Source: Notospermus geniculatus
Taxonomy: Eukaryota > Nemertea > Pilidiophora > Heteronemertea > Lineidae
Direction of reading: 5' to 3'
NCBI GenBank assembly: GCA_002633025.1
Contig: NMRB01000561.1
Span: 155,144-219,143 of the forward strand
DNA: 64,000 bases
Position 1 is the first letter of the stretch, and the number at the start of each line of letters is the position of its first letter. The notes beneath the pieces are model-generated. The model made no database searches, had not been told where the DNA came from, and saw nothing but the letters and a program-made list of their open reading frames with translations. The translations under genes were made by a program, and so were the position numbers. Below are positions 46,201-57,335 of the stretch, one piece after another.

Positions 46201-49200
46201 TCTCGATGTGATCCTGAAGATCATATCATGTCTGTTAACCATGCAACGTATTGTGTTCATGTCGAGTAACTATGCACTTTTGACAGTCATATCAGAGGTA
46301 AGGGGATGGGTATTACTGACTGCAAAGTTACAGTTTCATTCCAAAAGATCTTTCCAACAAAGATGGTGGCCTGTTAGGTAGTTCTCCCACATGACGTCAT
46401 GGCCATTCATTGTTCGAGCATGATATAACACCTCCATAAAGATCTAAACTTTTGTGCCCATGACCCGCTTGAGTGCCAGCAGCCATTGAATGGTATACCT
46501 TCTGAAATTGTGTGGGAGAACTGTTAGACCGCTATATTTGTTGGAAAGGTCAATTTTCAAAGCTAAAATTTTGTGCTTCGTTTCCAACATTGTTTCCTCT
46601 TTCCAGAGTTTTCTCTCCTTCATCTTGCCATTCCGCTGGAGATTCACGTACGTGCCTGTCTTGCCTGACTGCTTGCTGGAGCTCATCGATGCCCCGGGAA
46701 CGTATATCCTTGGTTGCCACTCAACACACAAGGAGCAGGTCAAAGAGGTGGGCTGCCAGATTTTATGATGACTCGTCCATGTGTCGTTTTGATATGATCA
46801 ATCTAAGTCCCTGAATCACAGTCAACATGTCCACAGTTGCTAAGGGCGGTTCACATAGAGCTACACGGTACACGGATCTGCCGGGGAACAATGGCTTCAC
46901 CAAGAGTTCATGACCATGAAACCTTTGTTTGCAAGCCATGTAGGTGTAGCTCTATGTGAACCCGGCCTAAAGGGATGCTGGGGGTCAATCTTAACCGTTT
47001 CTGTTTCAGCTTGAGGGAATCGTCTGGGTTGACATCGATGAAGGTACCATCCATACCTGTGAAACAATCGAGTGTAGCATACCAGATATTCCCACAGACC
47101 CGGCCGTGAAATTCAAGGAAGTCTGTAGGAGAGCTCGTCTTCATTTTGAGCTTGAAGAAGTCCGAAGGTGAGAAGATTGGCGGGCACCATTGATTCAGGT
47201 TCAATCTCGGTTTGCTTTGTTGTCAGACATCGAGATTTCTTGATCCACCAATGGAAATCTGGTGTGATGCTACCGTCAGTGATGTAATGTCATCATGACA
47301 TCATTTTGAGATAAAAGACAGAAAACCGATGTCATTTCGGAGGGCTGATGGTGGTCGTCACTGTCATGCAGCTGTATACAGGTCCATTGCAGTTGTCCAA
47401 TGTCGCTCTGACCATGAAGTGATGTCACTCAATCGAAGTGTAAACTGGCCTTTAATCTGTCTTTATCCTCTTGTCAGACCCACACCCCAGTCAGCTGATG
47501 CAGCCCTGGCAGCCAGGCAGAAACACGTGCAGCTCTATCACCGTGACATCCTCTCCGCATCTCTGGAACTGATGGTCAACTTGTTCCGTGAAGTCATGTT
47601 CAATCTTAACGTGGAGAGGTCGTACTTCAACCTGGAAGGATTTCTGCAGTCGCAGAATGATGAAGACAGGCAGTTTTATCAGGCGGTATGTGATTACTCG
47701 TGCCAGATCCCGCACTTCTGAAAAAGGGGAAAGGATCCCAGTAGGTGAAAACGTGCTCACCGAACCGGAAGGGTCCAGAAGTTCTCCCTATTTCAAGAGA
47801 TATTGAAGATGAGTAGCTCTTGAATGCAGTTTCCTGGCATTTGCTTGGAGCGAAACCATGTTTTTTGTCTCTTCTCCTCTGCTGCGTGGTGCTGGCGATG
47901 TGTTGTTGTTGGTCTGCCAAAAATACCGGTATCTGAATTTCTCATAATGTTCTCTATTTCAGGTTGTCAAGACGGATATGTTCAACCGTTTCCTCCGTGA
48001 TCGTCTCCAGCAGAAGCTTGATTACTGGACGGCGTTGGAGGACAGAACCAGATCCGTGCTGCGTCCGTCTATTGGCATGATAACAGACAAAGGAGAAAAG
48101 TAAGAATTCAAGAGCAAGATATCATGCTATTTCTTCGTATCTTCTGTGCATGTGCATAAATAGGCACCGAACAGAATGTTGTTCAGTTTTATTTTTTAAT
48201 AGATCTTGTCCCTCAGGGCCGCGTATCCTTTTACCAGTAGGCATTTACAACAGAGGACTGTCCATGACAGGACTGGCCGTTCCACGATGCCTTGGTCCTC
48301 GGGTCGTCCCCTGTGACGGCTTGCCTTCAAGACACAAACCATTCCCTGAGTTTATCGTTTGGGAGAGCTCATCCCTGACGACAACTCATTGGAAACACAA
48401 TTCCTCTTTGGACAGCCCGAAGGACACCCTTGTCCTTTAGGAAACCCGGCTCCCTGAGGAGAGTTCAACCCCTTGGACAGCTCTTCCTTGGGGATTACTG
48501 ATCCCTGGACAGTTGTCCCCAAAGACAGTTCTTCACCCTTGAGGATGATATAAGATTTGAGGAGTATTCTGACGAAATATGACGGAGTCATTTTAAAACT
48601 CCTGGTATTATGTCCGTATTTTCAGTGGCCTGGATTCTCCAACGCCAGGGCGGAGGCGCAAAAAAACAACGGATCAGCTACGGTAGTTAACGGCCTCAAC
48701 CCATGCTTACTGCAGTTTTAAAATGCTTGGAAAAGGGTCGATTGGCTGTGTTGAAATGTACATGTAACTGCTTGTATTTCTATTTTGTTTGTAAAAAGAA
48801 ATTTGCAGATCATAATCCAGTGTAAATACAGGGTTAAAATGATGTTTCAGGATTTTCGAAAACGGCCTCGCTCCTGCCATGGTTGTGGCCCTTGAGGATA
48901 GTCCCTATAATGGACCTTGCCTACTTAACAATGTAGTGTATACCACTCATCACCAGCACCTCCCTTAGCAGACACCTTCACAGGAGGACACCTCTCTATT
49001 GCGACACCAAGTTCACTTCCAAATTGGCCATATCTATTTTGTCCCATGTAATCAGGACATTTCTCAATTTACGAGGCTATGGGTCGTATTTTAGAACGTT
49101 CCTTAACGTTAATGTCGACCTTAAGTCTTTTGTAAAACCATCGAGAACAATAGATTTAAGGTGGACCTTAATGTTTAAAGGAATGTTCTAAAATACGGTT

Positions 49201-52200
49201 CATATGCATGATATGTGTCTGCCAAAAAGGTGTCCTTAATAGAGAGGTTCTTCATACCTAACTTGGGTTTTGGTGGAAGATTTTGGAGAAAAGAATCACA
49301 TGCTTTGTAACACCTAATAATTTGAGCTTGAATTCATGGAAAGTGCTGTTACCGTATATTTTTGCCGTAACTGAATTTTCAGGACTCATGTAAGTCTTTA
49401 TTATTAAGCATACCGTTGTCAGAAAATTTGACAAAAAGTTTCAGCCTGTGTGACAGATTTTAATACTCTCTTGACATGTGATGATTTGGATACAAACTCC
49501 ATCCATTTGTTATTTCAGTGTCCGTCCGTCCGTCTCCTACTCAGCGCGCCGTAGATCGACAGCGTATGCCCTGCTGATAGCATCAAATGAAGTAGAAATT
49601 GAAGTCATGGCCTTACCCCGCTACACCCAGGAAGGGCCGAAGTCAAAACACTTCCTTGAGAGGTGCATCAGCGAATTTACTCGAAAAATTGATGTAAGAT
49701 TTTGAAAAGTTCTTCAGTTACCATATAATGATACTACAGGCTACATGAAGTGAGTTGCAAGCCAAGCACCAAATATATGGTATATAGACAATATTTGGCA
49801 AATGAATATACAGTAAGAGGAAACGGATTGCCTGACCCTGCGATGTCAAAGCTAGTCGCCCTCTCTATCACATGAAGAGTGGCCCTGACTGAGGGTTGAA
49901 CCCAGTACCGGTACCCAGCGGTGAGAGCCGCCGATGTTTCCATTGCATCATTCTTGCATCTCTTCAACTGATGTTCAAACGAATCAAACAAACAATCTCT
50001 TTCATCAATCTCCATGGTTCTTGCAGAAATCAACTTCGTCAAGTCTGCGTGCTTCCTGCCTCTACCTACGAGGGATGGCCAACCTTGCCCAGGGTCACTA
50101 CGTTGAGTGTCTGGAGGACTTCCACAGTCTTGGAGCCCAGGATACCAGGCTCTACCCTGCTGAGTAAGTTTTCACTCTTTTGCTTGACCAAACAAGCTTT
50201 TATGCAAATACAGCGCTGTCTACACTTTTCCAGTCACAAAGCCCTTTACATTATTATTATCATCCCAGTCTCTTCAGAAACCATTCTGGGAACTCAAGAT
50301 GCAGCTCATTCAGCATGCCTTTGATCCTTTCAAACCAGTTGAGAATACAAAGTGTGACTCAGCTGGGAATCGACCCCATGGCCTCTCGTTCTTCAGTCCC
50401 ACATTCAACCACTGTGCCATGCGCATCCCAATAACATCTCTATGTCAGCTTCCATGTACACCTTCTCTCACCAATGTCATTTGGCTTGATTTGGATACTT
50501 CTTGACCATGACTTCTTCCCATCGCCATTTTCCAGATTATTCGAAGAGGTGTTGACGACTGTGAGTCACAGTAACCAAACTAAGGAGCTACAAGAATCCT
50601 CCATCTATAAGACTTACATGTTGAATAAAGTCACCAACAACTTAGAATCACCCGTAGAGGAGAAGGACATCCTTATCGACGTGATCGTAGTACCAGAGGA
50701 TGATGTCAGTGGGTATTTTACGGGAACTAGGCTTTTATTGCCACGCGTTGGGATGATTGAATATGTGTCACCAGTTGTGATTTGGAACCTTAAGCTGTAG
50801 CAAACTATGGGCAGTCATTGGGTCATTTGTTTTAGCACAGTTGTCCAGAAACAGAAACCAACTGTGTTTCAATAAGACTGCATTTGGAGACGGCGCTATC
50901 CACGTGAGAGTTTTCTCACCCGGAAACTCTCACAGGATAGCGGTGTCTCCAAATGCAGTCTTATTGAAACACTCCTCCCCACGTTTACTCCTTCAGACTA
51001 GTTCTGGTCGCTTTTCTCGATGGGTTTTCAGAGTCAGGTAATGGCCATTCTGTGTGATTTCATTTTCAGACTTCCATCAGTTTGAAGAGAAGGTTCAGCT
51101 GGCAGAGATCGCCGGAGACAGAGACACAATTTCTCGTCTATATGAAGCTCTTACCTATGGCAAAACATTGTCGCGTAAGTGAATCCGATCAGTCTGTTGA
51201 AAATATCCGAAATATTTGTAAGAATAATGCTCCTTTTATGTAACATTTGTAACTGTTAGGCCCTACCGGGTATATTGTATGGTCTCAAAACACTTCACAT
51301 TATTACCTCAGTCTCTCCAGAAATCTTTCTTGGAACTCTGGGAGTACCCGGTAGCTCATTCAGAACACAACTCGAACATTTTGACTATGAAATAGAAAAG
51401 GAAACAGGTTTCTAAGGTGAAAGTCATCACGTTCTTCTACCAGATTCGGACCCTCGCATAAGGCATCAATTGCCAGCACTAAGGGGCAGCATGCCTTAAC
51501 CACTAGGCCAAATCCCTATCTTCAAAAAATATTTTGACTAGTTGAGAATACAATGTTGCGACTTGACCAGGAATCGAACCTGTGACCCCAGCCTCGAGTC
51601 TGATGGTGAGGATGCAGAAAAGGGTCACAGTGAATCCTTTTTGCCACCCTAACTTGACTCGTCAGCGATACCCTTCTTTCTTACAGCTGGGGAGAATGAG
51701 TTGCTTCTTGACGCAGAAACATTCCAAATATTCTACGAATGTTGGAAGGAAAATGAAGACCAGTGCCTGAGTCTGAACACCCCCGAGGACATGCTGGACC
51801 CTAACGAGGGAATAATGAAAATCTCCCCCCTCATTAGGACGGATAAGGGGAGTGGTCGGCTCATGCTGACCTCAAAGAGGTAGGCCGTCAGGGGTAGATC
51901 CAGGATTTTTGCAGGGGCGTCTGACTCTGAGGACAGTGGTCATTGAGGCAGCCACGCCGAGGGAAGTCTGGGAATGCACTGAAATGTGATATCTGACCAA
52001 TCCTGATGAAAAATCGCTGGTTGCCAAGTGGCGCAGTGGAAACATCGGCGCCTGTCACCACTGAGGTTCTAGTTCTGGATTTGATCGGTGGTCGGACCCC
52101 CCTTTGTTTGACAGAGAGGGATACTTCATCAGGGCAGGTTTCAAATCAGGCAGTAGAATTCATTTCTTTTCATTTCCAGGTTATTTTACATCCAGCAAGG

Positions 52201-55200
52201 ATCGAACAATTACACAGAAGTAATCCGTCTGCGAGACGTCGACAAGTTGGAGAAGATTCAGGTGAATATTTTCCTGGTGGGCGTCGACGCGATAAAGATT
52301 TACAACAAAGGTGAGTATGAGTTTGTGCCGAGGTTGTTTATTAAAGTTTTGAGTCAAGTGTCAAGGATTATTGGCTCTAAATATACAGGCGGTATTCAGC
52401 GGAGGAGATCAGAGTGTCAGGAGAAAACCTGTGCTGTAAAAGGGAGTCGGCCTCTCTGTGTCACGAGCGTGGAGAGGACAGAAGAATATTAGTAGGCCCA
52501 ATTGTTAGATGGGCTCAGAAACTCAGTGATGACAGAAATTTTCCCCGGTTTGAAGAGTGTTTCGTATTTGATTACAGATCGGAGTAAGGCACCCTTCATG
52601 GCCTACCTGAAAGAAGAGAGGAACATGTGGTATCTGCTGATTGAGGAGATGAGGAGTGGTCTGATCATAGCTGATGAACTCAAGGATCCCGGGATCATCC
52701 AACAGGCTGCTCTCAACGTGCTTCTTCTGGATGCAGTCATCAAGAGGTAATACAGTAAAACCTCCGTTAGTGAACACCTCCAAATAGTGAACAACCTCTG
52801 AATAACGAAAGTTCATTTTCGGTCCCAATTATTTCTTTACATTAACCATTGCACTAAAACGGGCCCTCCTCATAGTGAACACCTCCCTACATGCCCTATA
52901 GTGAACACTTTTTCCGGTCCCAAGGGCGTTCGCTATATGGAGGTTTTACTGTACAGTATTACCTCCCTTAATAGGCACCTCCACCAGGACAACTCCATTA
53001 CGGACACCAATGTTTCATCCTTATCCTTTGAAGAATGTACTACAGGCCAGTTTCCACAACAGCGATTCCGCTCTGGTTTGCAGCAAGCGGTATATGGTTT
53101 TCACAGGGTTTTGGATAATCCTGGTTTAACAATACATGGTGTGTTAATATCCCGGTGCCTGTGAAAATCGGTCCGCTCGCCACAAACCGTGGTGAATCTG
53201 CCATTGTGGAAACGGGCCTTTATACTGTCTTTGTGTCTTCATTCCAGTGGGAATGAGCCTGTTGCGAGCCACCATCACAACTTAGAGAAGGCAGCAGACG
53301 GCCTCTGTCACTTCACCAAACAGATAAAAGATGGCGGAATCATCCTTCCTGACCCGGTCACCAAGGAGATACTGCAGCATCGGCTGAATCCGAACATTCG
53401 GGAGACAGAGAAGAGTGGTGTTGAGGTCCTGCTCTATACACCAGGATGTAAGTGTTGTCAAAGTCCAAGGTCTCAAGTTTTGCTATCATGAATTATACTG
53501 ACCTCTTTTCGTTTCTTTTCTAGTCAACGCAGAGGAGCGTGGCCCGAAGCTCTGGTGTGGGATGAGTAGCGGTAAAGTCAAGGTGTATGATGCTAGTACC
53601 TGGCTGCTGGAGTCAGAAATACCGCTGGCGCAACACATGGTGGTGAGGACTCTTCATTTCCACTGGTCGTAATTTGAAAACGGATGATCCCAAAGAGTTA
53701 ATTTCATGGCGGATTGTCACACCTTCCATTGCGAAAGTGGAACGTCCCTTAGTGGACACCTCTGCCAGGGAGACACCCCTCAATTAAGGACAACATGTGC
53801 TTATCTCAAAAGGTCCTTAATGGAGGTTCTATTGTACTTTTTGATTGAAGTTGGATTGTTATGCAAAAATCTCTGTCTATAGGTGAGCCTACTTGATGTT
53901 GATGACAACAGCGTGTGGGCGGGGTCTCTGGACGGCGTGATCTATGTCATTGACATGACATCAAAAGTCTGCAACCAACAGCTGAAGGAACATTACCACA
54001 TGATCTCACACATCACGTCTAGTCAGGACAAAAAGTAAGACATTCTGGGCATCCTTCCTCTAGGTATAGATGACCGTCGGGCTGTCAGAGTGGTGCAGTG
54101 GTAACGTCCACGACTGTCACCTCTGAGGTTCAGGTTCAGTTCCCCCATCGGATCCATTGTTCATGGGATAAAGAGTGTGACTCTCTTTGACAGTGCAGGT
54201 TTCCTTCATGGACTCTGGTTTTCTCCTGCTGTACATTTATCCGCCCTATATTATGTTGAGCCAAAAATGCTATATTTGGCACTTTACTTGGCTTGCAACT
54301 GAATGTTCAAAGTCTTCATGTTTCAGACTAGTCTACTCGGCAAGTGTCAATGGTCTCATCATCGGCTGGGATGCAGAAAAACTGACCAAAATTCGGCAGA
54401 TAGAACTCGCAGATGTCTATTCACTCAGGAATATCAAGATCATTGATGAGAACATTTGGTGCGGTGAGTGAGCATTTTTGTTCAATAGAATTGATGCTGG
54501 ATGCGGCAGTTTAAAGTTATGCAGAAGGAAACTGGAGAATCCAGAGAACCCTGAATCCAAAATCTGTTCCGCTCTTCTCTGGCAAAAGGCAGTATTTTCG
54601 AGGGGCAGATCCACCATTTCGGAAAAGAGGGGACGCACTGTGCTAGAAACATTGAAATCTGCAGTGAATTTCAATGATTTGCTCCAAATTCCTGAATTTC
54701 AAGGTCAATTTAACAGATTTGTTGGCCGAAAGTAGGGGGCGTGCGCCGGGTGCACCCCCCTTGGATCCGCACCTGTTTCCATCTGCATTCTTTCCTGATT
54801 TCCAGGTGTAAGGGATGAAGTCCGTATCGTATCTCAGACGGGTGAACTCATCAAGACAATCAGGTATCAGGACGGAGACAGACCTGTGGAGTTGGATTGC
54901 TTTCTAGTGACAGACAATGGGCAGGTGAGATCAGAGTAACTCCTGCCTCTTTTGTTCTCGAGATCCATTGCTGTTTTTCCGTTCTTTACAACCCTCCAAT
55001 GGTGGAGGCATTTCCCTGACAAATCAGGGGAAAACACAGACAACTTGAGGTGTCATGTGGTGTCCTCACCTGCCATCGTAGCTTTTCTCCGCTTGGCCTG
55101 CTCATTCTACTGTTCTATTGTATATTTGTCTGGATGATATTTTGTCTTGCAGATTTGGACGGGCTGTAGCCGGAAGAATAAGATGATCGTCTGGGATGCA

Positions 55201-55804
55201 AATAACTATGAAATAATCAAAATCTTTGAATCTGACTGCCGAGGGTTCAGCAAAATGGTGCTAGTTGGTGACAAAGTAAGGAACGTCATGTCATGATATT
55301 GACTCCCAATATATATATAAAGAGTTAACTCCGCCCAGTCTACCCCAGGCCATTGTGTCACAGCACTGACTAACAATGAAAATGAACTACAAACTATTGA
55401 CAAAACTATGAAATATGAACTACCGGTATGCCAATAAACTATGAAGTGTGGCAAATAAACAGTACTGGGGTATTGCAATAAACTATGAAATTTGAACAAT
55501 AAACTATGAACTACGAACAATAAAACTATGAAGTATGAACAATAAACTCTGAACATGTGATGTGTTCTATATCTTCCAGATATGGGCCGGATCGAAGGGT
55601 GGGTGTCTCTACATCTACGATTACCGTCGACTTGTCTTGGACAAGAGGCTGAAAGCCCACGATGACGCGATACGATCCCTCTGCTCGGCGATGAATCAGT
55701 ATGTCATCAGTGGGGCTGGGGGATCAGATGGGAAGATTGCAATATGGCGGACGGCGATGTTATCGACATCATCGTCGTCCACCGAACTTGAACTCCAAGA
55801 ATGA
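43225..55804 (+). CDS. DENND3: DENN domain-containing protein 3 (DENND3)
   Basis: Twenty-five coding exons join in phase: 43225-43317, 44162-44516, 44795-44919, 45300-45445, 45813-45921, 46100-46297, 46607-46747, 47010-47167, 47478-47685, 47963-48099, 48626-48682, 49519-49693, 50027-50163, 50536-50708, 51070-51174, 51687-51879, 52180-52310, 52578-52746, 53248-53447, 53524-53642, 53883-54034, 54327-54463, 54806-54924, 55153-55275, 55580-55804. Product 1294 residues. The tripartite DENN module (about 30-640) includes VQYHILTDITGKRTYATCL, FVPACLILISKYPYL, WRFTYVPVLP and APGTYILGCHS. The C-terminus (from about 1005) has WD40 blades (KLWCGMSSGKVKVYD, SVWAGSLDGVIYVID, IWTGCSRKNKMIVWD). DENND3 is the Rab12 exchange factor acting in endosome and autophagy traffic (family knowledge). 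Exon 50536 needs the donor at 50709, not 50705, to keep frame. The true N-terminus could extend further upstream. Confidence 0.93.
44960..45150 (-). mobile_element. SINE family B copy
   Basis: GAATTGAACCAGGGAGCTC (B-box complement), CGCTCGACCACTTTGCCACT (A-box complement) and ACTTTCCTGGGGATCTCGAG of the body. In a DENND3 intron. Confidence 0.65.
45475..45670 (-). mobile_element. SINE family A copy
   Basis: GGAGAAAACCTGTGCTGTGA, ACCCAGGACCTCAGAGGTGA and CTCTGACAGCCC, matching the family in reverse. In a DENND3 intron. Confidence 0.6.
45944..46037. mobile_element. MITE family 1 short copy
   Basis: AAAGGCACTTCTCCACATTA and ATGGGCAGAGGCACCTCTAA, with GCGAGCTTGCTCTCTGTG inside. DENND3 intron. 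Confidence 0.55.
46844..46967. mobile_element. MITE with GGCGGTTCACATAGAGCTAC termini
   Basis: Left GGCGGTTCACATAGAGCTAC is complementary to right GTAGCTCTATGTGAACCCGG with small mismatch. DENND3 intron. Confidence 0.8.
49083..49199. mobile_element. MITE, CGTATTTTAGAACGTTCC termini
   Basis: Left GTCGTATTTTAGAACGTTCC, right GGAATGTTCTAAAATACGG. DENND3 intron. Confidence 0.75.
49735..49950 (-). mobile_element. SINE family A copy
   Basis: Reverse family-A words GAGTTGCAAGCCAAG, GGGTTGAACCCAGTACC and GATGTTTCCATTGCATCATT. DENND3 intron. Confidence 0.5.
50210..50430 (-). mobile_element. SINE family B copy
   Basis: CCCAGTCTCTTCAGAAACCA, CTCAGCTGGGAATCGACCCC and CAACCACTGTGCCATGCGC fit the family in reverse. 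DENND3 intron. Confidence 0.6.
50864..50971. repeat. Near-perfect 108-bp hairpin
   Basis: TGTTTCAATAAGACTGCATT with GGAGACGGCGCTATCC on the left; GGATAGCGGTGTCTCC and TGCAGTCTTATTGAAACA on the right; GAGAGTTTTCTCACCCGGAA between. DENND3 intron. Confidence 0.9.
51270..51620 (-). mobile_element. SINE family B copy, interrupted
   Basis: CTCAGTCTCTCCAGAAATCT and then, after about 140 bp of foreign sequence, GACCAGGAATCGAACCTGTG. The insert carries its own tRNA-like complement (TGCCTTAACCACTAGGCC). DENND3 intron. Confidence 0.5.
52018..52150 (+). mobile_element. SINE family A copy
   Basis: GCCAAGTGGCGCAGTGGAAA and CCACTGAGGTTCTAGTTCTG, followed by family body. DENND3 intron. Confidence 0.5.
52750..52960. 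repeat. Inverted pair of ACCTCC...GAACACC repeats
   Basis: TACAGTAAAACCTCCGTTAG on the left and ATATGGAGGTTTTACTGTA on the right are complementary. Related ACCTCTATTAAGGACACC words recur at 27160-27345, 29990-30060, 33020-33110, 48960-49020, 53740-53830 and 55870-55920. DENND3 intron. Confidence 0.7.
53044..53220. mobile_element. MITE with AGGCCAGTTTCCACAA termini
   Basis: Left AGGCCAGTTTCCACAACAG and right TTGTGGAAACGGGCCTT are inverted repeats. It ends just before exon 53248 of DENND3. Confidence 0.8.
54073..54300 (+). mobile_element. SINE family A, best copy
   Basis: GGCTGTCAGAGTGGTGCAGT (A-box-like), GAGGTTCAGGTTCAGTTCCC (B-box-like), then TTCTCCTGCTGTACATTTAT and a tail rich in TTGGC. 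Derived from a tRNA by its two internal promoter boxes. DENND3 intron. Confidence 0.65.
54595..54775. repeat. Dispersed repeat, second copy
   Basis: Matches 10795-10949 (TGTGCTAGAAACATTGAAAT, TTTCAATGATTTGCTCC, GGCGTGCGCCGGGTGC) and continues to CCTTGGATCCGCACCTG, showing what the 10950 gap interrupts. Confidence 0.75.
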
Positions 55805-56504
55805 ACACTGATAAGGAGGTTCTGACCTGGAAATTCAGGACGTTTTGCTGCTACAAAATTCACATACTGGTAGAGTGGACATCTCATAGTGGACACCTCT
55901 GTATTAAAGACATCTAAGTTCATTTATGCCCTCTGTCGTCCAGGCGCTATTCCATAATTGAGGACAACATTAGTGGCAGGGTTCTCCTGGGCCTCATGAA
56001 CTGAGCCTGGTGTTGAAATGCCCAGAAGAGATGTTTGAATGTCATCTGAGTCAGGACAACACACGATGTCTTGCATCGTCAATGAAATGGTTTCGAAGCC
56101 ATGAGTCCTTTTTAAGATGGCTTCATTATTGTTAACTNTTTCCCTCAGACTCATTCGTTCATCATGCGTTTCACGGGCGCAGCCATGTTTAATCAGCCGT
56201 TGGCCAATCAGATTCGGATGCTCTGAGCTGGACACTCGCCACCTGGCGGTAACGAAAGTTTTGGCCTTTGCTACCAGACTCTCTCCTGTAAGAGAGAGAG
56301 GCTGGTGACGCGAGACTATGCCAGATGAAGTTACCGGTATCATCTCGCACAATGCCGGATTTTTTTTCAATATTCTTGATGAAAACGTTAATTTATAACC
56401 ACAACCAGGGAAAAAAGTTTTATAATCAATGCTTTTGGGCAAGGTAGGCCTACTAAAGTATCTAATGATTCCCCACAGTTCGTAGCATGAGGCTCAGTGG
56501 CCGA

Positions 56505-56573
56505 GTGGTTTGCGTGGGTGGTTATCAAACGGAAGGCCGCGGGTTCGAGCCCCGTCATGTCATGTCATGTTTT
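56505..56573 (+). repeat. tRNA-like sequence (SINE head or tRNA pseudogene)
   Basis: Good A box (TGGCCGAGTGG) and B box (GGTTCGAGCCC) with a T-arm stem, and a T-rich stretch downstream that could stop Pol III. The acceptor arms (GGCTCAG and CATGTCA) do not pair and no proper D-stem or anticodon arm forms, so it is not a working tRNA gene. Confidence 0.55.
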
Positions 56574-56933
56574 ATTTTCTTTTAGTTCTTCTTTTCTTTT
56601 AGGTCTTCTTTCACCTCCTTTTATTCTTCTTTTCGTCTTTTTATCGATATCGTGATATCGATCCGTGTGATTGTCGGAAAACGGGGAACTGTGCGTAATT
56701 CTTGAGCCAAATTTTTTTTAAAAAAAAATTAGGACCTAGGCCTAGCCCTAGCCTAGGCCTATGAAAAATATTTTATCATCAGACAGCAGAGGCCATCATT
56801 TGTGAAAGATGGGGGTCACTGGACCCCGTCAAAGGAAAAAAATTGCCCAGGCTAAAATAGGCCTATCATTTTAGATCTGCTGCTGCCCGGCCACAGTCGC
56901 ACTGTCCGAGTTACGGTGCAGAAATTATACATC

Positions 56934-57149
56934 ACCGTCACGGTACGAATAATCATTCTCCACGCACTATTCCCACCGTGACGGTGTAAATAAGAGCTAT
57001 TCCTGCACTATTCACACCGTCACGGTACGAATAAGAACCGGCGGCGCACTATTCACACCGTCACGGTACGAATAAGAACCGACGGCGCACTATTCACACC
57101 GTCACGGTACGAATAAGATCTGGTTTGGCGTTATTTGCACCGTCACGGT
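56934..57149. promoter_or_regulatory. Six 11-bp palindromes spaced 41 bp apart
   Basis: ACCGTCACGGT at 56934, 57016, 57057, 57098 and 57139, and the opposite-centre form ACCGTGACGGT at 56975. Every start-to-start step is exactly 41 bp. Between them is a tandem unit with ACGAATAAGAACC and CGCACTATTCAC. The array ends 187 bp upstream of the ELOA start codon. It may be a protein-binding array or simply a minisatellite. Confidence 0.75.
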
Positions 57150-57335
57150 ACGAATAGCCCCGGCCATTGCAGATTTCGTCGGTGGTGTTTGGCTTTTACA
57201 CCAATCAGTAAGTAGCAACCTCGTCCCTCCAAGAAAAGTTTGACACCACCGCGCTGATGTACTACATTCTGTGTGTATGATGTACACACGGTGTGTACAG
57301 ATGAAAGCTGGAGGCGAGGTTGCAGACGATGCAAG

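Larger units (their letters stand above)
55805..57335. other. DENND3-ELOA spacer and ELOA promoter region
   Basis: Holds the DENND3 3' end, a tRNA-like sequence at 56505-56573, T-rich low-complexity sequence and the palindrome array 56934-57149. The ELOA start is at 57336. No other gene seen. Confidence 0.6.

Noticed and set aside
56505-56573. A functional tRNA gene
   Set aside because: A and B boxes are good but the acceptor and D stems do not pair, so it is a SINE head or pseudogene.
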